Positions 23,221 to 34,954 of a DNA stretch of 64,000 nt are shown here, in pieces. Position 1 is the stretch's first letter. Each line of letters opens with the position of its first letter. The translations under genes were made by a program, and so were the position numbers. Source of the DNA: Oryza sativa Japonica Group (Eukaryota > Streptophyta > Magnoliopsida > Poales > Poaceae); contig NC_089043.1 of assembly GCF_034140825.1 (NCBI RefSeq), positions 24,762,001 through 24,826,000 of the forward strand. The letters run 5' to 3'. Below the pieces are notes generated by a model. That model made no database searches and was not told the DNA's origin. It saw nothing but the letters and a program-made list of their open reading frames with translations.

Positions 23221-24974
23221 GGGGGGGATCGATCGGGTTACGCTTCGCTCGGGCTCCTCTCCTGATTCTTCGCGTGGCGGCGGCGGCGGCGGCGGCGAGG
23301 GGGGGACCTAGTTCGTCGGTCTATGAGAGGTCATCTCTATGAAGGGTGGGCCCCGTGGGGTAGGGTTAATAGGGGGGCCACCGCCGAAGCAGGACGGTGG
23401 GGCCTTCGACGAATTTCGGCCCACTAAAAAAAAACTCGAGATGTGGCGGGCGATGTCCTTTTCTCTCCGAGATTGAGGGAGGCCTCTTCCACGGCCTGAC
23501 CATGAGAGGGCCCTGTAAGGCTGTAATGGCCGTGTCTCATGCCTAAGGCCTGGCATTGGTACATTTTGAGGTGCAAATGTGCAAATGGTTTTTTTTTTCA
23601 ACATGTGAATTTCCATGATTTTTTTTTTGAAAGTTCACAGGGAGAAGAGAGGATCCCTACCTAAATTTTCATTGCAAAATTATAAGATCCCACTTGATAA
23701 CACACTTCACTGTGATTATTGGATTATGTTGCGGAAGGTGTGAGAGACTGGGGAATTGCATGTAACTCAGAGAGCTATATCCCATAAGACAATTGGCAAC
23801 AGGTGCTTCAACTTGTTGGATTTGTGTCAAATGGTTGTTGAGTGCTTCTATGTTCTTCATCAAACCAACTAGCTCTAGTCATCCGGTTGCCACTCTTGCC
23901 AACGTCCATTCAAAGCCGGTTAAGAGGAGGGGAGTTAGGCATAACTCTTGGGATGGGTCGTCAAAAGAGAATGAGTAAATTCAAACGAGGGGATCTAATG
24001 TCTCTCTAACTCCACTTATAACTACCAAGTAATCTATTTACATTAGCACTCATCATACAGAAAGGATTCAACTTTAAGGTTGTTGTCCATTCAGGAGGGG
24101 GCTACCAGAAAAGAATAAGGAGGTCCGAGGGATGGGTCAAGGGTCAAAGTGTAACCCAGTATTTGGAAGACATGACCAAAGCAATGGAGAGGCAAACAAA
24201 GGAGAAACACTTTCTGAGGGGTACGCATATTCTCTCAATCACACAACGGAAACAATATCCAAGAAGAAATGAGAGGAGGTGCACGAAGAGAGTTCCCTAA
24301 GCTACATTACCATGCTAACAAAAAAGCAAGATGAAGCAAGGAAAGAAGTTGCATTAGGGTAGTAGCAAACAAAGGGGAAGGCAAAGGACTAAGCCTATGG
24401 CGCATATCTTGTGGGAGGCTAGGAAGATCCAGCCATCACTTATCATGGATAGCTTGATTATTTTGAAAAACCATCAAATATAAAAATTGCATTGCTACAA
24501 CCTAATGCTTTCTAATATGGTCCCACATTATTCCTTTGCAAGGAATAAAGTGGTTCCTATTATAACTATTCTTTTGTAGAGATAAATATTACATGATGTT
24601 CCCAAAATGGCATTACCTAGCGATTGTGGGAACTCCACCTGAATCAAGCAAGATGTTTTGTAATACGGTATGAGATGAATCCACCTAAATTGTTGAATGA
24701 GAACACAACCTTCTAAAATTTGATTGTTTTCCAAAATAATCAAGCTATACTGCTAATTTGAGAAGATATCTACAAACACTTGGTAATTACTTCTACTATG
24801 TCATCCTTATCATAATTATATGCAATTTTCGTGTTATAACTATCCTGCTCTCGATCGGTTCAGCTGGCTACGGCTGCGGACCAGCAGCTCATAGCTCATC
24901 AGCTCCGCTGCCGCTAGCCACAGCTGATCGAATCCAAGCAAAACCCCAGATAAAGCAAGAAACGTGCACTAGTA

Positions 24975-25212
24975 CTCCATCTGTCTCAAAATAAGTGTTG
25001 TTTATATTTAACGTTTGATCGTTCGTCTTATTTAAATTTTTTTTATGATTAGTTTTTTTATTGTTATTAGATGATAAAACATGAATAATACTTTATGTGT
25101 GACTATTTTTTATTTTTTTATATTTTTTTAAAATAAGACGGACGGTTAAATGTTGGACATAGATACCTACGTCTGTACTTATTTTGCACTTATTTTTATT
25201 TTGAGAAAGAGG
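24975..25212. mobile_element. Stowaway-like MITE
   Basis: Ends CTCCATCTGTCTCAAAATAAG and CTTATTTTTATTTTGAGAAAGAGG-like are inverted and TA flanks both sides. A second inner inverted pair (TTTAACGTTTGATCGTTCGTC and GACGGTTAAATGTTGGACA) supports a MITE of about 238 bp. Confidence 0.75.
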
Positions 25213-25563
25213 TAGTATTATATCGGTAACAAAGACAAGAAAACAATTCCTCTTACGACACGAAGGTTGGTCAAGCAAGAGTCGTCCGATCCGATCTGAG
25301 CCCCCCCCCATCCCCAGCTGGCGCGCCTTACCCGCGCTTGTCGTGTCGTGTCGTGTCCTCACGTGCCGTGCCGCCCGGAATCTCCCCCTCCTCCTCTCGC
25401 GGCGAATCCAACAACAAAGTTGCGCGTTGCCGCCGCTCATCTCATCGATCAGCTGCAAAAAGCGCTACTACTAGTGCACACGGGCGACAAGCCACACACG
25501 CAAAAATCGTTCCCGACTCGTGGCGACGCAAGGCCGGCGACCCGTACGTGTGGCGCCCACGAC

Positions 25564-25568
<5 letters not shown>

Positions 25569-25600
<32 letters not shown>
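25569..25600. repeat. (GA)n microsatellite in HMGS 5' region
   Basis: About 16 GA units lie 134-165 bp upstream of the HMGS ATG, probably in the promoter or 5' UTR. Such runs in plants can bind BBR/BPC GAGA factors; a role here is only possible. Confidence 0.85.
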
Positions 25601-25603
<3 letters not shown>

Positions 25604-25733
25604 CTCGTGTGGTCTCGTCTCATCTGGAGCTGAGCCGAGTAGCCGACGCCTCCATCTCCATCTCTCCTCTCTGCTCTAGCGTGGGCGGAGAACACGAGGC
25701 GTGGCCGCGTCGTCGTCGGAGGAGGGAGCAGAG

Positions 25734-28700
25734 ATGGACGGCCGCAAGGATGTCGGGATCCTCGCCATGGATATCTACTTCCCGCCCACCTGCGTCCTCC
25801 AGGTCACTCCCTCGATCTCCCTCTCTGCTTTCTTCCTTCTCCTGATCTCGGCATTTTTTTTTTGGGGTGGGGGGGGGGGGGTTTACGTTTCGTTCTTGTG
25901 CTCTGGGTTAATCACGGAATCGTACTGGGAGGTCTCGCTAGATGCGTTCGGCGCCCCGCCTGGATGCGCTGGGTTTTGGGTTTTGGCGCTGGTTGTGGGC
26001 GACGCCAATGGTGGTGAGGTGCGCGAAAGCTGAATCTCTTGCGGATTGCGCTGCGGCGTTGCAATGTTGGTGCCACCACCTGTGTGTGTGGGGGTGGGGA
26101 TCAAATCGACAGTGAGAAATATATATGCTGCCCATTCAGGATGGATGGATGGATGGATGGATGGATGTTTGAATTTTCTCATGGGCGGGTGGATTGGATG
26201 CAGGAATCGCTCGAGGCTCATGACGGCGCCAGCAAAGGGAAGTACACCATTGGTCTCGGCCAAGATTGCATGGCCTTCTGCAGTGAGGTGGAGGATGTCA
26301 TCTCGATGAGGTAATTCAACGGTTTGACTGCTAATCTGTTGTTACTAATGTTTACATATGTGATCAGGAACACTCTTCTACAATGCCCCATTTTTTGTGT
26401 TGTAAGGGAGATGTGTACAATTGTGTAGCTTTCAGTGGTCAACTCTACGACACGCAATTTCTTCTCTCAAATAAATACAGTACAGATCTTTTGTCTGAAT
26501 GCTGAACAAAACGTGCCTTGCAGCATGACAGTTGTCACATCCCTGCTGAAAAAATACAAGGTCGATCCAAAGCTGATTGGTCGATTGGAGGTTGGCAGTG
26601 AGACAGTCATAGACAAGAGCAAATCCATCAAGACTTGGCTGATGCAGATTTTCGAGGTCTGTTAATCAAATTGCTATCAATTTCCTCCTAAATTGACAGG
26701 CCGTCTGGTTCACTTTTGACCTCACGAGCCTTTCTTTACTGAGTTGTTAGTTTTTTGCTAATCTCTGTTCATAAAATGCAGGAATGCGGTAATACTGACA
26801 TTGAAGGAGTTGATTCCAGTAACGCGTGTTATGGTGGGACAGCAGCGCTGTTGAATTGTGTGAACTGGGTTGAGAGTAACTCCTGGGATGGACGCTATGG
26901 CCTTGTTGTTTGCACGGACAGCGCGGTCTGTCACCCATCATTTTCCTTGAGCTTGAGCTACCTAAGTTGATCCTTTCTGTCTCAATTGGAACACTGAGCT
27001 CACTGACTACCATCTTGTTATTGAATTGTTCAGGTTTATGCGGAAGGCCCAGCTCGTCCGACAGGTGGTGCTGCTGCTATTGCAATGCTCATTGGTCCTA
27101 ATGCTCCTATTGCATTCGAGAGCAAATACAAAGCTTCTCACATGGCTCACGTCTATGATTTCTATAAGCCTGATCTTGCAAGTGAATATCCGGTTAGTTT
27201 TTGTTCCTCTGTACTATTCCTATTATCTGGAGAGTTTTTTTTTCTTGCGATGCTATGTACCTGCTGTCCTCTCAAAGTGTCACACTTTATAGCACCATAT
27301 TATGTTAATAACAGCAGATGCATTGTAGGTCGTTGATGGAAAACTATCCCAAACATGCTACTTGATGGCGCTAGACTCATGCTACAGACAGTTTTGTAAG
27401 AAGTGAGCAGCTAAAACTTTGTTACTTTCTCCCTTAAAAAATGTTACTTTCTCTTTTGCATTTGAACTTTTCTGATTTTTCGGTGGATCAATAATTTTCT
27501 ACTGCTATTATACTTCCTAAACTAGGTATGAAAAGCTGGCGGGGAAACAATTCTCAATTTCTGATGCAGATTACTTTGTTTTCCATTCTCCATACAACAA
27601 GGTGTGAATATGAATATGAAGATTTTCAAAACTTAAATTGCTAGGGAACTTCAGTATTTTTGTTGTTTCTGATTTTGTGACCTGGTGAACTTTGTTTAAC
27701 TCCCTTGTTTCTTCACAGCTTGTGCAGAAGAGTTTTGCTCGGCTTTACTATAATGATTTCACGCGCGACTGCAGGTTTGTAATATCTTCTCTTCCATTTC
27801 CCCCTTTCGAGAAAAGCTGAGCTTAGCTCTCAGATTTGTCTCTCTAACATGGACAGTATTTAGAATTCAATCCCGGAGGGTTTTTCGATTTGTGGATGCA
27901 AGTTAGTCTCATTTATTTTCCATGGTGAAATTTCCAAACTAATTTATTTTTAACTGGATACTAGCTCTGTTGACAATGATGCTAAAGAGAAGCTCCAGCC
28001 TTTCTCAAATTTGACTGGCGAGGAGAGCTACCAAAGTCGTGACTTGGAAAAGGTCATTATCATCATATTGTAATGTTGTTATGCGATTAATTCATGATCT
28101 GATAAAATATTTTGCCAAATTTTTAGGCTTCACAACAAGTAGCAAAGCCCTTGTATGACATCAAAGTTCAACCATCAACTTTGCTTCCAAAACAAATTGG
28201 TAACATGTACACAGCATCTCTTTATGCTGCGTTGGCGTCTGTACTCTATAACAAGCATGCTAGTCTGGTAAACCCTATATCTTTAGTTCCCTCTTATATA
28301 GTCTTTCACCTGTGTCATTCTTCAATCTGATAGTTAATTACTGTTGATGTTACAGGATGACCAACGAATTGTTATGTTCTCGTACGGCAGTGGCTTGACA
28401 TCCACTATGTTTTCGTTGAAACTTAACAATGGCCAGGACCCCTTCAGTTTATCAAACATTGCTTCAGTGCTTAATGCCACGGAGAAGCTTGAGTCAAGAC
28501 ATATGGTGAGCTTTGTCATCCCCTCCATCCAGTACCCCGTCTTCTTTCATCAATCTGTTACTGCCTCAAATTGTCACCTTCCAAGAAATTCTTCTGTTCA
28601 TAACGCTACAATCTGTAGGATGTTTGCTGTATCACCTAAACTTTTCAGTTGAAGAGCCTTATTAGATCAGTTCTTCCATCTGATGGAGTGCAATCCTACA

Positions 28701-29017
28701 TACTCATTCACTCATTCTGGGCTTATGCTCATATATTATTAATGCTGCATTATAACCTATGTTCTCCAACCTCTTGTGATCAGACCTTGCCCGAGAAATT
28801 TGTGGAGACGCTGAAGCTGATGGAGCACCGATACGGCGCAAAAGATTTCGAGACGTGCAAAGACACGAGCTTGTTGCCTCCTGGGACGTTCTACCTCACC
28901 AGGGTTGACTCCATGTACCGAAGATTCTATGAGAGGAAGGCCGACGAGGAGATCGCTGCAGCCAAAGCCAAGTACAGTAATGGACATGCCACCAATGGCT
29001 ATGCCAATGGCCACTAG
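25734..29017 (+). CDS. HMGS: Hydroxymethylglutaryl-CoA synthase
   Basis: It condenses acetyl-CoA with acetoacetyl-CoA to HMG-CoA, the second step of the cytosolic mevalonate pathway to sterols and other isoprenoids. Exons are 25734-25802, 26204-26310, 26524-26656, 26782-26925, 27034-27192, 27329-27402, 27526-27601, 27719-27774, 27965-28052, 28127-28267, 28356-28505 and 28784-29017, giving 476 aa. The general base Glu81 (GRLEVGSET), nucleophile Cys119 (NACYGGT) and His249 (FHSPYNK) each sit two residues after their Arabidopsis HMGS counterparts Glu79, Cys117 and His247. The C-terminus is a short repetitive [12 protein letters not shown] tail. Intron 1 contains a G-run (~25867-25880) and a GGAT repeat (~26139-26167). 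The gene is convergent with GET3. Confidence 0.96.
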
Positions 29018-30132
29018 TGGCACGCATGGCATGATGGCTGCTGCTGATATTGATTTCTGGTTTGATAAGTTCATGATTAGGTGTTTCCAGCCTAGTGTAG
29101 TAGTTTCTCAAATAAGTGTTCTCCACACCTGTTATCCATATCTCCTCTAATTTTTTTGTATTGAATCAGACAGACTAGTGAGACATTTCTGTAGTATCAA
29201 TCATTCTTGTTTCTTCTAGCTTGTGTTTCTGCTGTCACTTGAAGTTATTACTATGGACTAGTTTAGCAATCTTGAGCCAATAGTAGTCTTATAAGTGCAG
29301 CAAACAGACTTGAGACCTGTTTAGGAGAGCTCGAAATTCTGAGAAGCACACGATGACTACTGATGAGCAGGGCTGTGTTTGAAGCTTCTAGCTCCTAGTT
29401 TATATTTTTTATCCTATAACTATAGATTCTGAATTGTTTGTTTGGGAGAGCTGGAGATTATAAAAAAAGCTGCGACTGTTAGAGACTTCCCCAAATAGAG
29501 CCATAGATTCCCTCGCGGGGACAAGCGCCGCCCTGATGAACACTAATAGCGCTCTATGATAACGTAAGATTCAGGTCACTTGGCAAGGCCTACTAAACTA
29601 ATACAGTTGTTTGTAGGCTTCAATTAGAGAACAGAAATACTACCTCCGTCCCATATTACTTGTCTTTTTGAGTTTTTATTTATTAATGTTTGATCATTCT
29701 TCTTATTCAAAAAATTTTAGAATTATTATTTATTTTGTTTGTCATTTGCTTTATTATCAAAAGTACTTTACATATGACTTATCTTTTTTTATATTTGCAC
29801 TAATTTTTCAAATAAAACGAATGGTCAAACGTTGCAAATAAAAAGTCAAAAACGTCACCTATTATAAGACGGAGGGAGTAACTAGCAGTATCAGGGGAAC
29901 AGACTCTTCAAACCGATCATTGAATAAATAAGGGCAAAATCCCACATTTGTCTCACTCTAGAAGTACACTTTCTGCCAATAGCTATAACAAGGTTAAAAA
30001 TCCCATTTGGAGAAAAATAAAATTTTATAAAATCGACTGCAGTATGTAGCGAGACAAAAAGGAGATGTTTCTCTCTAGTTCCGCTTTTTTCACGATTTTG
30101 GCATTCCCATGCACTTGACATGTGAAAAAAGA
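29018..30132. other. Convergent intergenic region between HMGS and GET3
   Basis: It holds the 3' UTRs of both genes and a Stowaway MITE at 29643-29878. The stretch 29320-29500 (GACCTGTTTAGGAGAGCTC onward) resembles a further degenerate MITE without clear ends. No gene is seen. Confidence 0.65.
29643..29878. mobile_element. Stowaway MITE
   Basis: Ends CCTCCGTCCCATATTAC and TATTATAAGACGGAGGGAG are inverted and TA flanks both sides, over about 236 bp. These are standard Stowaway termini. Confidence 0.85.
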
Positions 30133-33100
30133 TTATGCTACCTGCTTCCCTTTCCTTAGTCTATCTAGTTCTGACTCGGCCTCTTGCAGTGCTGATTTTA
30201 GTAGTGATACTCTCTGTTCCACCTCCTCCACTGTACCTCTTTTCAGAGCAGCCTTGTATGGTGTAAGGAAATGCCGTGAAAAGTTCTGCAGAGCCTGGAC
30301 GCCGCATACCTGAAGAATTACAGATTCCAGATATCTTTAACAACCAGTGGACAGCACAAAATTGAGATTCGAAAAGGTAAACTGGTGGATTCCTTACCTC
30401 TTCTGGAAGCAAGGGCAACTTGGTTATGTTGAAGTCATCATATAACATATGGAACTGATCAATATATTTTTGTTGCATTTTTATCCGTGCCTTTAGAAGT
30501 TTAGACTCAACGGCTGCAAGGAATAAGTAATGGTTATATTGAAATGTATATTAAGAACTTAGATGCATTCAAAATGAAAACAATTGAAAGGTCTTTGCAA
30601 TGAATCATTATGGAGGGTCCCTGTCTTGTGCATTTAAAGGTTTCATTTGTACTTCAGAGCTCGGTATTTCAGCCGAAGTTAACGAGGACAAGCAAATATA
30701 AGCCCGTGAAATTCAAGGTCAATCTATTATGTCTACATTTGCAAGGAAACCTCAAGGCAGTAAAACTGAAAGAAAAAAATAGTTCTGGTACTAACCTTCC
30801 TCATCAAAGAGAACTTGATTGATAATAATATTATGTGCATCAATCTCGAACTTTGCCAACTCTTGCACCAATCTCTCCGTTTCATACAATGAAAGAAATT
30901 CAGGAATACAAACACATACGAAAGTTGTCAAGTCCTGGGGAGAAAGGGGAAGCAAGAGTAATGAGAAGTCAATTTTATAAAATTAGGTGCTTTCATTAAT
31001 GTAGAGTAGTAGTACTACAAAAAAGAAGGGTTAAAAATGATATCAGTCTTACGCTAGTCCAGTTGTATTCTCATGTATATAAGTTGGACGACAGGTCTGA
31101 CTGTTGATTGCCCATCTAGCAACTAACGTACTGGCACTAAATATTTTTGAGACAGCACAAACCAACATTTCCAGGGTACTTTCTCTGGTTGCAGTAGATC
31201 TGTACTGTAAAGTTGCTGTACAAACTAAAGGTTATTGGTTCTCAGCGTACTGTGAGTACAGTTCTACCTTCTCCAACAAATTTGACCAAATCTAAACAAC
31301 ATCAGTACATCATTATACACTCCCAATGTTAAATAATGATTTCCTATAGGCTCTAGCTTAATAACACTTGAAACTCATGAGTTGTTCAAGATGTCAATAT
31401 CATGAGTTGGCTGACCACCCATAATAAACAGGCTAAGAGTCTGTCTTGATAGTTAATAAAAAAATTCTGATTCTCTGCAGGTTTTGGTTAGACTTACTGG
31501 ATCTTTAAATTGCCTGTTCACTTGCTCAATCACATCCTTCATGCCTTCAAGTCTCCCTAGCATTGCATCCTCATTCAGTTCATCACCAAGACCAAACAAT
31601 CGAGTTGCCTGTCAAAGTATATATTAACAAAATTATCAACCAACAATCAGTATAGTTTCAAATAACTAAAGCAACACGCATAGTATCTTGAAATATATAA
31701 GGAACACCTGATTCAACAGTCCACCAAATTTATTTTTCAAGGCCATCATTTTCTCTAGACCTTTCTCTAGTGTTGCAGGGAACTGGAGCAATCGTAAAGT
31801 ATGACCTGTTGGAGCAGTATCAAAAACTACAACAGAGTAATCCATTGTTTGGACCAGTCTGCAGTAAGGAAAACGGATCAGCCTCAAGAGTTGTTTCACA
31901 TCGAGGAGTGCATTGAGTAAGAAACTTCTGTGCAATGAGAAGAATGCTGAACACCAGAATGAAGGGAAGACTTACTTCAGCATTTCAGCAAAACTCATAG
32001 CTTCATCAACTCCTGGAATTGCATTTGTCAGTTCTGAAAGGAATCCTTCCATTCCTTCATTAGCGAAGTCATCATTTTCGACCTTTGGATCAATTTCCTG
32101 CAAGTTAAGTATTGACAATGAAGTGGTTGAGACAATCCTAAATTTAGAGTAACAATTCAAAGTGGTACAATAACAAAGACAGAAAAGGGGGGGGGGGGGG
32201 CAGTTTAAAGATATGGGCACCAACAGTCTGCAAAAGAAAATCATGACACTGTACTGGAACCTGTTTTATCTTGTTTATCACGAATTAGAAAACACAATTA
32301 AGTATCTTTTCTGAAAAGTTCTTAACGAAAATTTATTTTACATGGACTAAAAGTAAGGTCAATTGAATAAACCATCACAAAATCACTAAACAACATCCAC
32401 TTGTTTGATAAGTATCACTTTCAATTACAACAAGTGGAACATAGGAAGAGATAATTGCGAGATAATGGGTGATTGTTTTTGCACAAACCAGACGCCTTAT
32501 TCTCTATCTATTACACATGAGCCAAACATCTGCAAGCCCGGTACCTTCAATTAGCATCCCCGAAGAGGCATAATACTAGAGGAAATAAATAGGTATTAAG
32601 CACAAGAAACACCTCCATTCGGAAAGGTTCAAAAGCATACAACCCCACATCACAAAACAAAGTCTACATAACACACGTAGCAGCGCGCGCGCACACACAG
32701 AAACGAGCCCCAATTATGGAAATAGTTAGTGTGAATCGCCTATGCTTCGTTACAAAACCAAGTAATTTTCTACTTGCTCAATCTCCTCTCCTCCTTCAGA
32801 CCTCCATCATAGCACACACCACAATTCCCTCAAATTCGTGGAAACTACAGGTCTATCGACGAATTCGGGGGGGAGGGGAGGGGGAGGGATTGGGCGTGAT
32901 ATTACCATGGCGTAGAGGTTGTTGAAGCCGCGGACGAGGGTGGGGAACTTGGTGAAGCGCTGCTGGAAGGCGTCGCTGAGGTTGTGGGCGGGGTCGGTGG
33001 AGATGACGAGGACGGACTGGCGGGCGGAGGCGAGGAGGATGGAGAGGATGGAGCTGCACGTCGTCTTCCCCACCCCGCCCTTCCCCCCGACGAACACCCA

Positions 33101-33175
33101 CTTGAGGCTCTCCTGCTCCAGGAGGTTCCGCACCGTCGGGTCCGGCATCGCGCCGTCGCCGCCGCCGTCCGCCAT
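30133..33175 (-). CDS. GET3: ATPase GET3 (ArsA/TRC40 type)
   Basis: This cytosolic targeting ATPase carries tail-anchored membrane proteins to the ER receptor. Minus-strand exons are 33175-32906, 32097-31976, 31858-31708, 31608-31498, 30934-30796, 30513-30398 and 30309-30133, giving 361 aa. The deviant P-loop [10 protein letters not shown] is at residues 30-39, switch I is [12 protein letters not shown] and the A-loop is [29 protein letters not shown] follows. Yeast and animal GET3 have a zinc-binding CxxC after INQ-LF; here the segment reads [14 protein letters not shown] with no Cys, as I recall for plant cytosolic GET3a. A second Met at residue 10 is an alternative start, but the one at 33175 is first. 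The copy lacks a plastid transit peptide. Confidence 0.95.
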
Positions 33176-33394
33176 CGCTCTCCCCGATCCCGCGCGGTGG
33201 CTGGCGGTGGTGGCGAGGGGGGAGGGGAGGGGAGGGGAGATCTGGGGGAGAGAGACGACGACGCCGGTGGTGGTGCGGGTGGGGGCTACGTGCAAGAATT
33301 CCTTCCCTTCTCAGCTTCTCTCCTCTCCACGTTTTTTCACCTTTGTCCCTCCTGCTCGTTTCTACTTTCACCTGTGTACTTTTTACCATTTATG

Positions 33395-33692
33395 CCCTGT
33401 GTTTGTTCGCGAAATGAAAATTTTTTAAGTGTCACATCGAATATTTGACCGAACGTCGAAAGGGGTTCTTGGACACGAATGAAAAAACTAATTTCATAAC
33501 TCGTCTGGAAACCGCGAGACGAATCTTTTGAGCCTAATTAAACCGTCATTAGCATATGTGGGTTACTGTAGTACTTATGACTAATCATGCAATTAGTTTT
33601 TGTTTTTATCTATATTTAATGCTCTATGCATATGTCCAAAGATTTAATGTGACGTTTTTAGGAAAAAAAAATTAGAAACTAAACCAGGCCTT
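33395..33692. mobile_element. MITE, copy B of the 13.7-kb family
   Basis: It shares GTCACATCGAATATTTGACC, GAGACGAATCTTTTGAGCC, GTTACTGTAGTACTTATG and ATTAGTTTTTGTTTTTATC with copies at 13.7 and 55.6 kb. It ends in GAAACTAAACCAGGCC, an inverted match to the CCTGTGTTTGTTC start. Ends are approximate. Confidence 0.7.
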
Positions 33693-34088
33693 AGAACCAA
33701 ATGAAATTACAGCCTACTACTACGAGGGGTAGTACTATATTACAATTTTTCTACGATATTGTATTTGCAGGTTTGAACAGACAAAATCAAAAAAAAATGT
33801 ATTTGCAAACTACGTATGTATATATTAGAAACCTTAAAATTACTGTTGAATCTAGAAGTAGGCGTATAACAAGAGTAAAATTTTAATTTCCGATGTGGAT
33901 AAATCTTATATGTCCATTTTTAGGATCTTTTGATTTGTTGGGGAAAAATAAAAATTTTGAAGGATTTTAATCCTATGGAAACAAATCCTATGAGGGCTTT
34001 AAAATAAAGGAATGAATCTTTTCGTAAAGAAGAATGATTGAATCTTATCGTATCCTTAAAAAATTCTATGGAATGAGTAATCATATAG

Positions 34089-34136
34089 ACATTTTGAATG
34101 AAAGTTAGCAAGACATTTTGAATGAAAGTTAGCAAG
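34089..34136. repeat. 24-bp perfect tandem duplication
   Basis: Two identical adjacent copies of a 24-bp word beginning ACATTTTGAATG and ending GTTAGCAAG. It is probably a recent local slip. Confidence 0.85.
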
Positions 34137-34954
34137 AGGTCTAATCTCTTGAAAATTTTCCTTTGATTATATCTCTCTCATCTAATTTATGTGGTCCAAT
34201 CAAACGGTCATCCATGTGTTGTGTAATTCTCTATTTTACATTTACGTCATGTGTTTTTTCTATTCCTCATTTTTTTTTCATTCTTACGATTGAAAAGGGG
34301 CCTTAGATCTAATACAGTTTCCAGGTTCACACCACATATATGTTTTGAACTATATTTTTTTTTTCCGACAAAACCACATTAGGCAAAGAGAGGGGAAAAA
34401 GTATAAATCGACAAATTTCCGCTTGATAAACCAGCCAATTTTTTAAAAGAACAAATTTAAAACCTTTTTTTTATAAAGATTGTTCAAATTTCACCGAGTG
34501 TCATCCATATCGACGAGCGAACACAATTGAATCCTCATGTTACAGTAAACATCCATGTTACACACACACACACGAAGGATTGGTTGGCTCTTAGTCTTAG
34601 CCAAATTTAACCATGTGCAGTAATTGGTATTGTAAAAAATATATATATCTACTTTAACAGATTCAGCGATTGTATCTCTCTAGTCATAGTGGGAGCTTCC
34701 AAATGTCTAAATAATACAATATATATAAATATATCGATTCTATTTTTAATAAAAAAATTATCGTCAAATTATTTGGTTTAGTTGAATTTGATATACTCAA
34801 TGGGTAAACTTTTATTTTTCGAAGCAATATATCCAAACAAGCATCGATCGGCAGTTCGGCACAGTGGCAAAGAACCAAAAGTGCCCAAAAAGACGATCGC
34901 CGCCGCCGCCGCCGTCGCCGTCGCCGTAGGAGTTGAAGTTCTACGGCGTGGATG

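Larger units (their letters stand above)
23221..25733. other. Intergenic interval with HMGS promoter
   Basis: The first ~100 bases are the TCP 5' UTR/promoter, including a GGC-rich run near 23277-23300. 23600-24900 holds no recognisable gene, only short open frames. A Stowaway-like MITE lies at 24975-25212. 25250-25733 is the GC-rich HMGS promoter/5' UTR with a GA microsatellite. Confidence 0.65.
33176..34954. other. Intergenic interval between GET3 and SPX-MFS
   Basis: GET3 5' UTR/promoter occupies the first ~150 bases. A MITE lies at about 33395-33692 and a 24-bp tandem duplication at 34089-34136. The remainder is AT-rich without open frames of interest. A short GCC/GTC run at 34900-34925 lies in the SPX-MFS 3' UTR. 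Confidence 0.65.
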
